From: an uncultured Clostridia bacterium
GTDB lineage: Bacteria; Bacillota; Clostridia; Lachnospirales; CAG-274
NCBI GenBank assembly: GCA_944381435.1
Contig: CALWLD010000024.1
Span: 1 to 34,087, forward strand
Length of the DNA stretch: 34,087 nucleotides
Reading direction: 5' to 3'
Shown: positions 1 through 8,847 of the stretch, in pieces
How positions within the stretch are numbered: the first letter of the stretch is position 1
Layout: each line of letters opens with the position of its first letter
The notes under the pieces: generated by a model
The model's input: only the letters and a program-made list of their open reading frames with translations
Database searches by the model: none
What the model was told of the DNA's origin: nothing
Translations under genes and position numbers: made by a program

Positions 1-154
1 ACCAACAATATATTTTGCCACGAATATTTTTAAGAGATTAAAGAATGAAATAAATGTATGATGTGTTAGATATTAATATATTTAAAAATAGTATTTAATA
101 CTAAAATAAATATAAATTTTTTTGATAAGATTAGTTATAGAGAAGAAGATTTAT

Positions 155-1459
155 ATGTTAGAAGATATACCAGTACATTTTATTAAAAACTACTTTACAC
201 TTATATTAAAAGATGTAATAGAAGTGACAAATAAATTATTAAAAATTATTATTATATTTTTAAGTATAATTCTATTTAAATATAGTTCTTTTGCTACTTT
301 TTTGGCACTTTTACTTAGTGGTACCTCTTTAATTGTATATACAAAATATACAAATTACAGTACTCTTTTTGGTTTTATATTAACTATAATTTTAGATTTT
401 TATTTTATATTTTCATTAATTAGGAATTTATTTAAAAAAATCAAATTACTGATTTATTATTTATTACATTAGTATTTTTAATAACTTTTAATTTTCCATC
501 TTTAGCTTTAGGATATTTAGAAGATAACTGTAAAAATGATATAAATATGTTGATTATTTTATATTATTTATTTTATATATTTTATGTTATATTTAAAGAA
601 AAAGCAAGAAATGATAGTATCAGTATTAATGGAAAAAATTATAGATTTAATAGGATATTTAACAATAGATTTTTTCTCGATATTAGTTACAATAACTATT
701 TATTTATTTATTTATATTATATTTGTATTTATTATAGCTTATTTTTTAACAGAATGGATAATTAAACCAGTAAAATAAAATTTTGATATGCAAAAACAAT
801 TTATAGATAATTCTAGCCACGAATTAAAAAATCACTTACTATAATATCTACTAATTTATCAATATTAAAAAATGAGATTAATAATAAAGGACAACAATTT
901 TGGTTAAAAAATATAAAATATAAAATATTTTATATTTTATATTTTATATGAATAAGTTAATAAATAAGCTTTTATTTCTATCAAAAAGCGAATATATAAA
1001 TAATATAGATAATAAATTAAAATTGAATTTAAGTGATATTATAACAAATATAATATTTAAATATGAAATAGTTTGTTTTGAAGAAAAAAGAATCTTTAGG
1101 TATAATATAACACCGAGTATTTATTTAAATTACAATAAGTAAGATATTATAACAATACTTAGAATACTATTAGATAGTATAGTAAAATATTCTAAAGAAA
1201 ATCATATTATAGAAGTTAATTTAGACAAATTTAAAAATAAAATATACTTAGATATTTTCAATACAGGGATAGGTATAGAAAATGAATTTAAATATAAAAT
1301 ATTTCAACATTTTTTAGCGTTGATTTATCTAGAAGTAAAACTATAAATTGTTATAGTTTATGGTTTGCTATTACAAAAAATATAGTTGATAACAATGAAT
1401 TGACGATATGTGCAGAAAGTGAATATACAAAATGAGTAAAATTTATAATAGAGTTTTAA
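155..1459 (+). pseudogene. Decayed membrane sensor histidine kinase
   Basis: Remnant of a two-component sensor kinase, broken by several frameshifts and stops. Hydrophobic segments run from about 155 to 770 and switch reading frame near 455-470 and again near 584. The phosphoacceptor H-box reads FIDNSSHELK at about 799-828, just after an in-frame stop at 776-778. A one-base shift follows it, then LTIISTNLSILKNE reads in the next frame. After a 38-bp palindrome come the dimerisation helix (MNKLINKLLFLSKSE, from 948) and ATPase-domain pieces: SIVKYSKENHIIEV, then FNTGIGIENEF as the G1-type box, ending at a stop at 1457-1459. No response regulator is visible; it would lie upstream of the window. 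That the membrane part at 155-470 belongs to the same gene is inferred from continuity of hydrophobic segments and is less certain than the kinase part. It cannot make a functional kinase as read. Confidence 0.75.
908..945. repeat. Perfect 38-bp AT palindrome inside kinase remnant
   Basis: Two 19-base arms, 908-926 and 927-945, are exact reverse complements with no spacer. They consist only of A and T in a roughly 7-bp periodic pattern. The palindrome sits between the H-box helix and the second dimerisation helix of the decayed histidine kinase. It could be a cruciform-forming insertion, a hairpin-templated duplication or a slippage product. Confidence 0.85.
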
Positions 1460-1567
1460 TATATTAACATTATTTTAGAATAAAATTAAAAATTTAAGAT
1501 TGTTTTAAGGTTTATAGATTATATTATTATAGATAATGTTAAGTAAACTTTATTAAGGAGGAACTTT

Positions 1568-2389
1568 ATGAAGAAAAGTATATTTAAAGGTATTTTTGAT
1601 TTATTTATGGCAATATTATTATTTCTTATGTTTGATAAAATGGTGTTTGGAATTAAATTTCACGAGATAGGTGGATTAGTTGCTATATCATTATTTTTCT
1701 TACATATATTAATAAATAGAAAATGGGTTGTTAGTATTACTAAAAATTTATTTAATAAACAAATACCTATAAAAGTAAAGATAAATTATTTTATAAATTT
1801 TATGTTGCTATTAGATGTTATGTTAATGCTTATAACAGGTATATTTATGTCTAAAATAGTGTTTAGAAGTTTTAATTTGCCTGATATGGCAATGTCAAAA
1901 CAATTACACTTTTTTTCGGCTAGTGCATTTATTATACTATTAGGTGTACATATTGGATTTCATTGGAAATGGATTGTTTCAGTGTTTAAAAAAATATTTA
2001 AAATACCTATGGAATATAAACTAAACAAAGTGATATGTTATATAATGATTTTACTTTTAATCTGTGTAGGTGGATATAACATAACATCGTCTAATTTTAC
2101 AAGATGGATTAAATCACCATTTATGCAATTAAATGGAGAACGAGCAGTAGGTGAAAAGCCAATGGGTGAAAAGCCGACAGCTGAAAGATCAAAAGGTGAA
2201 AAGCAAATAACAAATGAAAATAATCTAAAAGAGAACTCACAATCAAAACAAGAAAAAGGAGAGCATTTAGAAAATAACGAAAGTATTTCAACAGGTATTT
2301 TTAAAGCTATATTAATAGGATTAAAATTTATGTCTATTATGAGTATATTTGCAATAATTACTTATTATTTTGAAAAATTTTTTTACTAA
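1568..2389 (+). CDS. DUF4405 cytochrome b561-like membrane protein
   Basis: Intact 273 aa integral membrane protein preceded by a strong AAGGAGG at about 1555-1561. Hydrophobic helices lie near residues 7-28, 35-52, 73-95, 115-135, 153-172 and 245-268. The histidines H32 (FHEIGG), H46 (FLHILINRKW), H114 and H128/H132 (VHIGFHWKW) sit at helix ends as in DUF4405/cytochrome b561-like proteins, where such pairs can bind haem; haem binding here is inference. Between the fourth-fifth and last helices is a hydrophilic linker (about 190-240) with imperfect GEKP/GEK repeats. Such proteins are often found beside two-component systems, and here it follows a ruined sensor kinase, so its regulator may be gone. 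It is the first intact gene in the decayed region. Family assignment is fairly sure, substrate unknown. Confidence 0.75.
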   Translation: MKKSIFKGIFDLFMAILLFLMFDKMVFGIKFHEIGGLVAISLFFLHILINRKWVVSITKNLFNKQIPIKVKINYFINFMLLLDVMLMLITGIFMSKIVFRSFNLPDMAMSKQLHFFSASAFIILLGVHIGFHWKWIVSVFKKIFKIPMEYKLNKVICYIMILLLICVGGYNITSSNFTRWIKSPFMQLNGERAVGEKPMGEKPTAERSKGEKQITNENNLKENSQSKQEKGEHLENNESISTGIFKAILIGLKFMSIMSIFAIITYYFEKFFY

Positions 2390-2665
2390 AAATAAGGTAA
2401 AATTTAAACATTAAAAGAATTTAATATAGCGTATGATGATATGATTTAAAAAATAAAAAATGATTACAATATATCTGAATAAGAGATAAAAAATATATAT
2501 TAATGTTTAAAACAGGCACTTCAAATTTAAAATTTCGGGTGTTTTTATAATTTTAAGTTTACAAAATAAATTTGCCAAAAGTTTAGTTTTATCTCTTAGA
2601 TATTATAGATATTTTTATTTTACATACTATTTTTAAAATTAAAAATTTTTTAATACTTATATTGA
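2390..2665. other. Gene-free stretch with a short protein remnant
   Basis: No intact gene. In one frame from about 2408 to 2515 a stop-riddled peptide can be read (LKEFNIAYDDMI, then KIKNDYNISE, then EIKNIY). It has the composition of a real bacterial protein end, but I do not recognise it. The rest is low-complexity AT sequence except for the terminator-like hairpin at 2517-2541. Confidence 0.3.
2517..2546 (+). terminator. Probable rho-independent terminator
   Basis: The arms at 2517-2527 and 2531-2541 pair, with two G-T wobbles and one mismatch, and are followed by TTTTT and further T-rich sequence. It is suitably placed to end transcription from the DUF4405 gene 130 bp upstream. It is modest because of the mismatch and very small loop. 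Confidence 0.45.
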
Positions 2666-3327
2666 CATACTCAAGGTTGGTAAATACCTAAATTTAGACT
2701 AGATTATTTTACAAACAAATATAGGTTTATAAAGTATTATTTGTTAGAATGTATAAAGGAGCTTAGAAAAGAGAAATTTGGAGATGTTAGTAATAACTTA
2801 AATCAAAGAGATGTTATTATAGTTAGAAAAACTGTATCTGGATTAACAAAGCTAATTTATCATAATGGAAAATTTTAAAAAATAGGATTAGGAAATCATA
2901 CAGAAGCAAAAGAATCTATTAATGTAGGGTGTAATTATTTAAAGGCAAACTATAAAATGATTAGCAATAGTCTTGATATTACTGAAAAATATTTGGTTAT
3001 TAACTATCAAGATTTAAATGGTATAGGTATGACAAAAAATTAAGTTTATTAACATTAGTTGCCATATGTTGGTTTATATTGAATAAATCTACATTATCTA
3101 ATTTAGTTGTACTAAGTAAAATTAGTATAATAGGAGAAATTATTGAATTAGAAGATTTATATAATATACTTAAAGTTTGTTTAGATAATAGTGTTAAAAA
3201 AATATTGCTTCCTGTTTCTGCAAGTATAAATTTTACATCCGTTCTAGTAGATTTAATAAGTGCATTTAATTTAATATTTTATAAAACACCACAAGAAGCT
3301 ATATTTAAAGCTCTAGGAGTTGAATAG
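2666..3327 (+). pseudogene. brxL: Decayed 3' part of BREX Lon-like protein BrxL
   Basis: The translation shows the C-terminal half of the BREX phage-defence protein BrxL. In order: QGW-stop-IPKFRLDYFTNKY; KELRKEKFGD; the characteristic LNQRDVIIVRKTVSGL block; INYQDLNGIGMTKN; then, after a one-base frameshift near 3040, LSLLTLVAICWFILNKS and a clean C-terminus ending KTPQEAIFKALGVE. In-frame stops lie at 2681-2683 and 2876-2878. The N-terminal AAA+ portion is absent, so the 5' end was lost. In intact BREX loci brxL is the last gene, after brxA-brxB-brxC-pglX-pglZ, none of which is seen here. The identification rests on recall of BrxL C-terminal sequences, not a search. The product would be non-functional. 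Confidence 0.75.
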
Positions 3328-3429
3328 ATATTATTATTAAATTATATAAAAAAGGATAGATGGATTTTGAACTGTACCAATTTATACAGAAATTGCAAAA
3401 AAATACTACCAAAGGTAGAAAATTAAATT

Positions 3430-4085
3430 TTAACCAACAAACTGATTTCATTTTTCTAATGGAGTCAGTTTTGTTTTGTTTAAATACGATAATTGTTGTA
3501 AAAGTTTATGTATTCGTATATGATGAAGTTAGCATCTTCATACGTGGCGAGTTTAACTTTATGAATACATTCTGTTTTAAGGATTGAAAAGAAATTTTCT
3601 GCTAAAGCATTATCATATGGATTTCCTCGTCTTTACATTGACTGTGGAATGTTGTAAGATTGTGTTAGATTAAAGTATACTTGTTATGTGTCCTGAAATT
3701 CTTGGTAACTGTTGAGCTGTAAATTACCAGTGACTTTTCCTTTTCTTTTTGAATCTTTAATTGTATCTAATACTAATTTGATTGACTGTTCTTTTAATGT
3801 TTTACAGGAAACTATACTATTGTCATCGTAATATGTTTTTGGATTTTTGTATATCCCTTGTCTTTTAAGCCATATTTGCACTCTACGATAACCATATATT
3901 CTATTGTTCTCTTCTTGACATTCTGATATCCTTTCTACAAGTGATAAATCTTTATCTGGTATATTTTTTCGGTCAAGATAGTTATAATACCTACTACGAG
4001 ATACATCAAAAAATCTACACATTTCACTTATACTGTATTTGTCTTTATTATTTAAGATTACTTGATACTTTATTGATGGCTTCAC
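3430..4085 (-). pseudogene. IS3-family orfB transposase remnant, deleted
   Basis: Starts at GTG 4085-4083. Residues 1-75 match the HTH_21 region of IS3 OrfB (YSISEMCRFFDVSRSRYYNY; ENNRIYGYRRVQIWLKRQGI). The sequence then jumps from YKNPKT directly to YDDNSIVSCKTLKEQ, so roughly 70 residues, including the first catalytic Asp of the DDE triad, are missing. After a stop near 3684 the frame continues with RRGNPYDNALAENFFSILKT, holding the E-containing DDE motif, and YEYINFYNNYRI. A last frameshift leads to LTPLEK-stop-NQFVG-stop at 3430. It cannot encode active transposase. Confidence 0.85.
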
Positions 4086-4417
4086 TTCCTTTCTTTAAGT
4101 TATCTAAAATTCCTCATTAACTCATTTTCTATTTCTAATTATCTTATCATAAAACCTTTTCTAGCGATTATGTATTTTAGGTCATTAATTTTCATTTCTT
4201 GTGTTACTATATAATTTTTTGCAACTCTATCTTTAGATTTTACTGGAATTCATGCATTGATTTTATGTTGTTTACGATTATATCTGATGATAAAGTTTGT
4301 TAGGTGCTTTATAGTAAAGCCCAACTTTTCATTAATTTTTCTTTTGCTTAACCCTTGTTTTCTTAGTTCTAAAATCTCATTTTCAAAATAACTTATATGT
4401 TTATAACCTCTTTTCAT
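4082..4417 (-). pseudogene. IS3-family orfA remnant (HTH protein)
   Basis: From ATG 4417-4415 the frame reads MKRGYKHISYFENEILELRK, then QGLSKRKINEKLGFTIKHL and FIIRYNRKQ, a helix-turn-helix N-terminus typical of IS3 OrfA. It runs 112 codons to TGA 4084-4082 with three in-frame stops (after KINA, after GFMIR, after RNFR). OrfA normally binds the element's ends and is fused to OrfB by a -1 frameshift. It cannot be produced full length. Confidence 0.75.
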
Positions 4418-5095
4418 AACAAAACATCCTATGATAGTTTAATTCTAGCACAAGAGGTCTCTTTTTTATATTGTCCATTTTTTACGGACTTATTGAAAAA
4501 TACTAACCTTTTTAATATAAATTATAAAAATTTTATTTCCTGCTTTGACAGTATCATATGTTGTCTGTAGATGATATAGTAGAGCTTAATGATATAGAAA
4601 ACCTTGATTTATACTGGTAAAAATTATTAATATTTAAAAAATTTGTTAAAATACTATGATTTATAGTAATAAAATTAGTAATTATAATTAATGTTTTCTT
4701 ATATACTATTCAAAGTCACCAATTAAATAGGTGGCTTTATTTTTTATGATAAAGAGGTATATAAAGAGCTAATGTTATACTATAAGTTATACATTTTATT
4801 AAAAACATATTGTATTGTATAAAACAATATGATACAATGGAATTATATATTGTCAATATATGAAATATTTTGTGAGATGATTTTATAAAGCATTGTACAA
4901 GATGAGTATATATTAAAGTGTAGATGTTTGAATTTATTATTATAATAAAATATATAAGAAATATTTTATTACATATTTAAAATTTGATATAGCACTATTA
5001 ATAAATTTTTTTATTCTTGATTATATTATAAAATTATATTTGATATAGTATTTGAAATTTTAAACTTTTTAAATATAATAAGTAATTATTAAGAT
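4418..5095. other. Long AT-rich gap without an intact gene
   Basis: Apart from the terminator at 4712-4745, I see no gene. A 20-codon reading frame at 4558-4620 (MLSVDDIVELNDIENLDLYW) looks like the C-terminus of a lost protein but is unrecognised. A loose inverted repeat with 7-bp arms lies at about 4809-4839. The rest is low-complexity AT DNA. Confidence 0.4.
4712..4745 (+). terminator. Rho-independent terminator
   Basis: The arms at 4712-4720 and 4730-4738 (AAAGTCACC / GGTGGCTTT, one G-T pair) enclose a 9-base AT loop and are followed by ATTTTTT. It probably ended the gene of which only the small remnant at 4558-4620 is left. Confidence 0.75.
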
Positions 5096-5284
5096 ACTAA
5101 TATTAATTCTAATGAGATTAAAAATACATACGGATTACAATAATTTATAAATGAACTAACATTATCAAATAATGTTTTAATTAGAAATGAATTTTCAAGG
5201 TGAACTTTAAGCTTTTAACAACAGTTACAACAATATACAGAAATATTTGAATTATTTGGTAAATACTATAAGCACGACTTATGA
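5096..5284 (+). pseudogene. Remnant of an unrecognised helical protein
   Basis: One frame reads DTNINSNEIKNTYGLQ, stop, FINELTLSNNVLIRNEFSR, stop, TLSF, stop, QQLQQYTEIFELFGKYYKHDL, stop. The peptides are continuous, Gln/Asn-rich and helix-like, so the stops look like recent nonsense changes in one real gene. It ends 21 bases before the next lipoprotein gene, as in an operon. A small secreted helical protein of the WXG100 or related type is conceivable from size and composition, but no diagnostic motif is present. Confidence 0.4.
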
Positions 5285-5305
5285 TTGTAATAAAAGGAGA
5301 GTAAT

Positions 5306-6481
5306 ATGAGAATAGGTTATATACTTATAAAAGTAACTTTAGTAATTTTAGTAATTTCTATATTTCTTGGCGGGTGTAAATATAATCGAAACAGAGATGA
5401 TATTAACAATGATGAACTGATTACAATACAAAATAATGATGAAAATGAAATACTGTTAAGAAATAAAAATATAACAGAAAATTACATAGAGGATAAAATA
5501 CTTTTAGGGAATAAAAATGATTATTATGAAATTTATAAAGAAAGTTACATAAAAGAACTATATACTAACCCTGAAATAAATGAATATTTATATTCTGGAA
5601 GTTATACTGAAAAAATAAATGAAGAATCAATACATAATGGAAAAAGTACAGAAATTTTTCCTATAACAAGTAGTATATTAGAAACAAAACTATATTACTC
5701 AACCGATTTAGAATATAGAGAAAATTTAGAAGATTATTTTACTCTTAATAATGTTTATATAGATTCTAATTTTGAATATCAATACAAAATAAAAAACTAT
5801 GTAAATTTTTTTTTAGATAGTAGAACTTTAAATATGAATTTAGAAGATATAAAAAAAATATTTATTAGTAAAAATAATTACATAAAAATATTTGAAAAAA
5901 ATTTAGATAATAATATTAAAGTAATAATAGTAAGTATACTAAATGATATAGAGGATAATTCTCTAATTAAACCAAGAATAAATTTAATACAAACTATTAA
6001 AGATGATAGAATAATATCTGTTACAAGTATAAATCCTCAAGGACAAACATTAGAAGAACCAATATTTGATATATCAGATGTTATATCAATAAATTTAGAA
6101 GAAAATCAATATTTAGTATTATTTGGATATAATATATATGACCCTAAAGATGTTAGAACAGAAATACATTTTTATAAACTTATAAATGAAAAAAATGATT
6201 TATCTTGGATAAATTCAAATATTAAATTAAAAGAAACTTTAGTTAAAAGTGATTTGCTTTTTGAAAGTGAAGATTTTCAATATTATATAGATGGAATTTA
6301 TTTTCCATCAATGAAAGTTAATGTTAATGTTAGTTCTGAAGGGATATTTAATAAAGATTTGTTATATGACATAATTTATGAGATAGAAAGTAATAAATTA
6401 TTTTTAATAACTCAATCTGAAATATTATTAAAAGATTCCAATACTTCACAACAATTTATATTATATGAAATTATAGAATAA
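5306..6481 (+). CDS. Large predicted lipoprotein, unknown function
   Basis: Intact 391 aa protein with a ribosome site AAAGGAGAG just before ATG. The N-terminus is a lipoprotein signal: positively charged start, hydrophobic core ILIKVTLVILVISIFLGG, lipobox LGGC with Cys24. It should be exported and lipid-anchored on the outer face of the membrane. The mature part is acidic and Asn-rich with many alternating hydrophobic stretches, suggesting a beta-rich extracellular domain. I recognise no family. It is followed by a smaller lipoprotein and a broken copy of that one, and preceded by a remnant that may have been its operon partner. A sensory or immunity-type lipoprotein is possible but not shown. 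Confidence 0.65.
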   Translation: MRIGYILIKVTLVILVISIFLGGCKYNRNRDDINNDELITIQNNDENEILLRNKNITENYIEDKILLGNKNDYYEIYKESYIKELYTNPEINEYLYSGSYTEKINEESIHNGKSTEIFPITSSILETKLYYSTDLEYRENLEDYFTLNNVYIDSNFEYQYKIKNYVNFFLDSRTLNMNLEDIKKIFISKNNYIKIFEKNLDNNIKVIIVSILNDIEDNSLIKPRINLIQTIKDDRIISVTSINPQGQTLEEPIFDISDVISINLEENQYLVLFGYNIYDPKDVRTEIHFYKLINEKNDLSWINSNIKLKETLVKSDLLFESEDFQYYIDGIYFPSMKVNVNVSSEGIFNKDLLYDIIYEIESNKLFLITQSEILLKDSNTSQQFILYEIIE

Positions 6482-6652
6482 TTATTAATATATAACGATA
6501 AAAAATAACAAACTTAATTTTTAATTTAATCAGAAAAATTATATGGAAGAGTAATTATTATTAAGAAGATGAGAATAAGCTAAAAGTAAGTCTTCTTGAA
6601 TATTTTAGTTCAATAGATAAATGATTAATAAATAAAGAAAGGTATTAGCATA
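6482..6652. other. Intergenic region with a short coding remnant
   Basis: One frame gives EEDENKLKVSLLEYFSSIDK, stop, near 6566-6623, possibly the displaced C-terminus of a lost gene. No promoter or terminator is clear. Confidence 0.2.
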
Positions 6653-7498
6653 ATGTTAAGAGTAAAATTATTATTAATACATATAGTTATTATATTTTTA
6701 ATTGGATGTAGTGATAGTAAAGATACAGAGATTAATCAAAATCCTGAAAATAAATATGAAAAAGGTGCGGAGAAAAAAGAGCTAACAAATGAATTTGCAC
6801 AAGAACAAGAAGAATTTACTAAGCTAAAAGAAAATATGGGAGATAATAACTACGGAATAAAAAAGGAAACTTTGACTATAAGTGATACATCTCATAAAAA
6901 TATGAATTTTAAAATAAATTACCCATATTTTTATACAATTTATGATAATGAAATATTTTATCAAGATTTTGCAACAGATGATTTATTAATAAGTATACAA
7001 AAGGAAATATTTAATGAGAATGCTATAAATAATTTTGGTGTTGAATCAAGCAGGGGATATGGTGATGATGTTTTTGATTATGAAATATCTTATCAAGACA
7101 AAAATTTTTTTTGCTTTTATTATTCAGGAGTTATAGAGGAATATGGGACTATGCAATTTTCCCATCCATTTTATTTAACTAGAAATATATATATAGATAG
7201 TGATAAAGAGTATCTTACAATTAAAGAGATAACATTAGATGATATTTTACCTATTAGTGAAGTAGAAAAATATTTAAATGAAAATAATAAAAAATTACTT
7301 AAAGTTTATAAAGATCCAGAATTAGAAGAAGAGATAGCAAGTTATTTTGGAGATATAAATACAAAAATCTTCCAATTAAAAGATAATAGTAAAATGAACG
7401 TTTGTGTTAATTTACCTCGTAGATTAGGTAGTTATGCTATTTTTGAAATGGAGTACAACTGGAGAGATAAGTTATTAAATAAAGATGTTAATAAATAA
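6653..7498 (+). CDS. Predicted lipoprotein, unknown function
   Basis: Intact 281 aa protein. The signal MLRVKLLLIHIVIIFLIGC has lipobox LIGC with Cys19, so it should be a membrane-anchored extracellular lipoprotein. A charged linker (20-65) precedes a globular region starting NNYGIKKETLTISD and ending EMEYNWRDKLLNKDVNK. The overall pattern (NFKINYPYF near the start, DEEI/YL...ENNKKLLKVY in the middle, hydrophobic strand then EYNWRDKLL at the end) resembles DUF3298/RsiV-like extracellular domains only loosely. The broken gene at 7668-8538 is a clear paralogue (shared YGIRKETL, FKINYP, EIEYNWRDKLL, end VNK). It is the only member of that pair still open. Confidence 0.65.
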   Translation: MLRVKLLLIHIVIIFLIGCSDSKDTEINQNPENKYEKGAEKKELTNEFAQEQEEFTKLKENMGDNNYGIKKETLTISDTSHKNMNFKINYPYFYTIYDNEIFYQDFATDDLLISIQKEIFNENAINNFGVESSRGYGDDVFDYEISYQDKNFFCFYYSGVIEEYGTMQFSHPFYLTRNIYIDSDKEYLTIKEITLDDILPISEVEKYLNENNKKLLKVYKDPELEEEIASYFGDINTKIFQLKDNSKMNVCVNLPRRLGSYAIFEMEYNWRDKLLNKDVNK

Positions 7499-7536
7499 TA
7501 TGATTTTTTAAACATTTTATTAAGTTTTTAATTTAA

Positions 7537-7665
7537 ATAAAAACTAAAGTTGAAACAAAGGAAATATATTTTAATTATGAAGTTCCCAAAGATAAAGAAG
7601 GTAAGTTGAAAAACAGAGAAAGGGATGGATTAGATTGGCTAAAGGTAGTAGAAAAAATTGGATAG
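7537..7665 (+). pseudogene. C-terminal remnant of an unknown protein
   Basis: An open 42-codon piece without a start reads KTKVETKEIYFNYEVPKDKE, then GKLKNRERDGLDWLKVVEKI, ending TAG 7663-7665, two bases before the ATG of the next lipoprotein pseudogene. The near-abutting junction suggests it was the end of an upstream gene in the same operon. Not recognised. Confidence 0.4.
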
Positions 7666-7667
7666 TA

Positions 7668-8538
7668 ATGAGTAGTATAAAATTATTTTTAATAGGATTT
7701 TTTTTAATATTTTTTGTCAGTTGTAAAAAAGATGACAAAAAATATATTATAGATTAATTATCTGAAACAGTAACAAGTAATATAGAAACAATAAATGAAT
7801 TAAATAAAACAAAAGAACATTTGGATAAAGAAAATATTGGTAATAATACATATGGTATAAGAAAAGAAACTTTAATTATATAAGATACATTTAATGGAAT
7901 AGAGTTTAAAATTAATTATCCTATTATTTACTATATTAATAATGATAAAATAGAATATCTTGATTATATTTCTTCTAATATAATAGATTTAGTTTTTAAA
8001 GAAGCATATGAATTATATTATGATGATTTGGACAATACTATACATTCAAACGGTATTAATAGAGTGATGAATTATCCTGAAGATACTTTTTTTGATTATA
8101 AAATATCTTATAAAGATGATAATTTTTTATCAATAGATTATACTTGGAATTATACAGAAGTAATAAAAGAAAATAATTTTGTATCAAATTTAACTATAAA
8201 TTTTATGATTCAATATGATGAAAATGGAAAGATAGGGTTATATAAGTAAAATAAAAAGAGAAGACATCATTAGTGATATAGAGATTTTAGAGTTTATAAA
8301 AAATGAAGATTTTGAAGAATCAAATGGTGTATCTGAAGTTATGGATCAATTTATACAAGAGCTTAAAAAAACAAATAATATTCCTTAAGGATACTATTTA
8401 ACTGATGATATATTATTAAAGGATAATAATAGATTAGGAATAGTTGTAATAGTTCCAAATTATCAAGGGGATATATGTGAAATAGAAATAGAATATAATT
8501 GGAGAGATAAGTTATTGAGTAAAGCTGTTAATAAATAA
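7668..8538 (+). pseudogene. Broken paralogue of the 6653-7498 lipoprotein
   Basis: Begins with a good lipoprotein signal, MSSIKLFLIGFFLIFFVSC (lipobox FVSC). In-frame stops follow at about 7755-7757 and near 7880. The frame is then open until 8249 (IHSNGINRVMNYPEDTFFDY). A one-base shift near 8245 leads to IKREDIISDIEILEFIKNED, another stop lies at about 8386-8388 (NNIP, stop, GYYLTDDILL), and the intact end EIEYNWRDKLLSKAVNK stops at 8536-8538. Shared blocks with the upstream gene show duplication followed by decay of this copy. Non-functional as read. Confidence 0.8.
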
Positions 8539-8583
8539 ATTCAATGCTAAAAACATTTTTAATTAAATAAGGAAGAGAAATAT

Positions 8584-8847
8584 ATGAAAAGACTATGTAT
8601 ACTAATAATAATTTTAACTTTTTTATTTAATAAGAATATATATGCTCAAGAATATTCTTACAAGAATAAAGTTTACTATAAATACTATAATTATGATAAC
8701 AATAAAATTATAAGAGATTATTATAGAAGCAATGTAAGAGTAAATTTTTATCAAATTAATTATTTAAAAGATAAAAAAGTACAAAAAGAAATATCAGAAG
8801 ATGATATAATAGAATATAAAAATTTCTTTTTTAATGGGATATGTTAG
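8584..8847 (+). CDS. Small secreted protein or N-part of a split gene
   Basis: 87 aa with a Sec signal peptide (MKRLCILIIILTFLFNKNIYA, cleavage predicted after the Ala) and a Tyr/Lys/Asn-rich remainder. GGAAGAG lies just upstream. Its stop (8845-8847) overlaps the ATG of the next frame (8841) by seven bases. The next frame has no signal peptide and no ribosome site of its own, so I favour one original gene of about 265 codons split by a frameshift near 8835-8845. Two translationally coupled genes remain possible. Function unknown. Confidence 0.45.
   Translation: MKRLCILIIILTFLFNKNIYAQEYSYKNKVYYKYYNYDNNKIIRDYYRSNVRVNFYQINYLKDKKVQKEISEDDIIEYKNFFFNGIC

Larger units (their letters stand above)
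3430..4417 (-). mobile_element. Degraded IS3-family insertion sequence
   Basis: Minus-strand orfA and orfB of an IS3-family element overlap in the usual fashion (orfA stop 4084-4082, orfB GTG 4085-4083). Both contain stops and orfB has lost its central part. Terminal inverted repeats could not be defined with confidence; the element ends are expected a little outside these coordinates, on the right perhaps within 4450-4500. It lies just downstream of the brxL remnant and may have helped truncate that locus. Confidence 0.8.

Noticed and set aside
3437..3467. Hairpin followed by TTTTG that looks like a terminator
   Set aside because: The bases encode the C-terminal LTPLEK and NQF of IS3 OrfB on the minus strand; pairing is weak and explained by coding.
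3360..3587. 75-codon plus-strand frame beginning MDFELYQF
   Set aside because: It runs over the reverse complement of the IS3 orfB 3' end, has no ribosome site and matches no family; it is a shadow.
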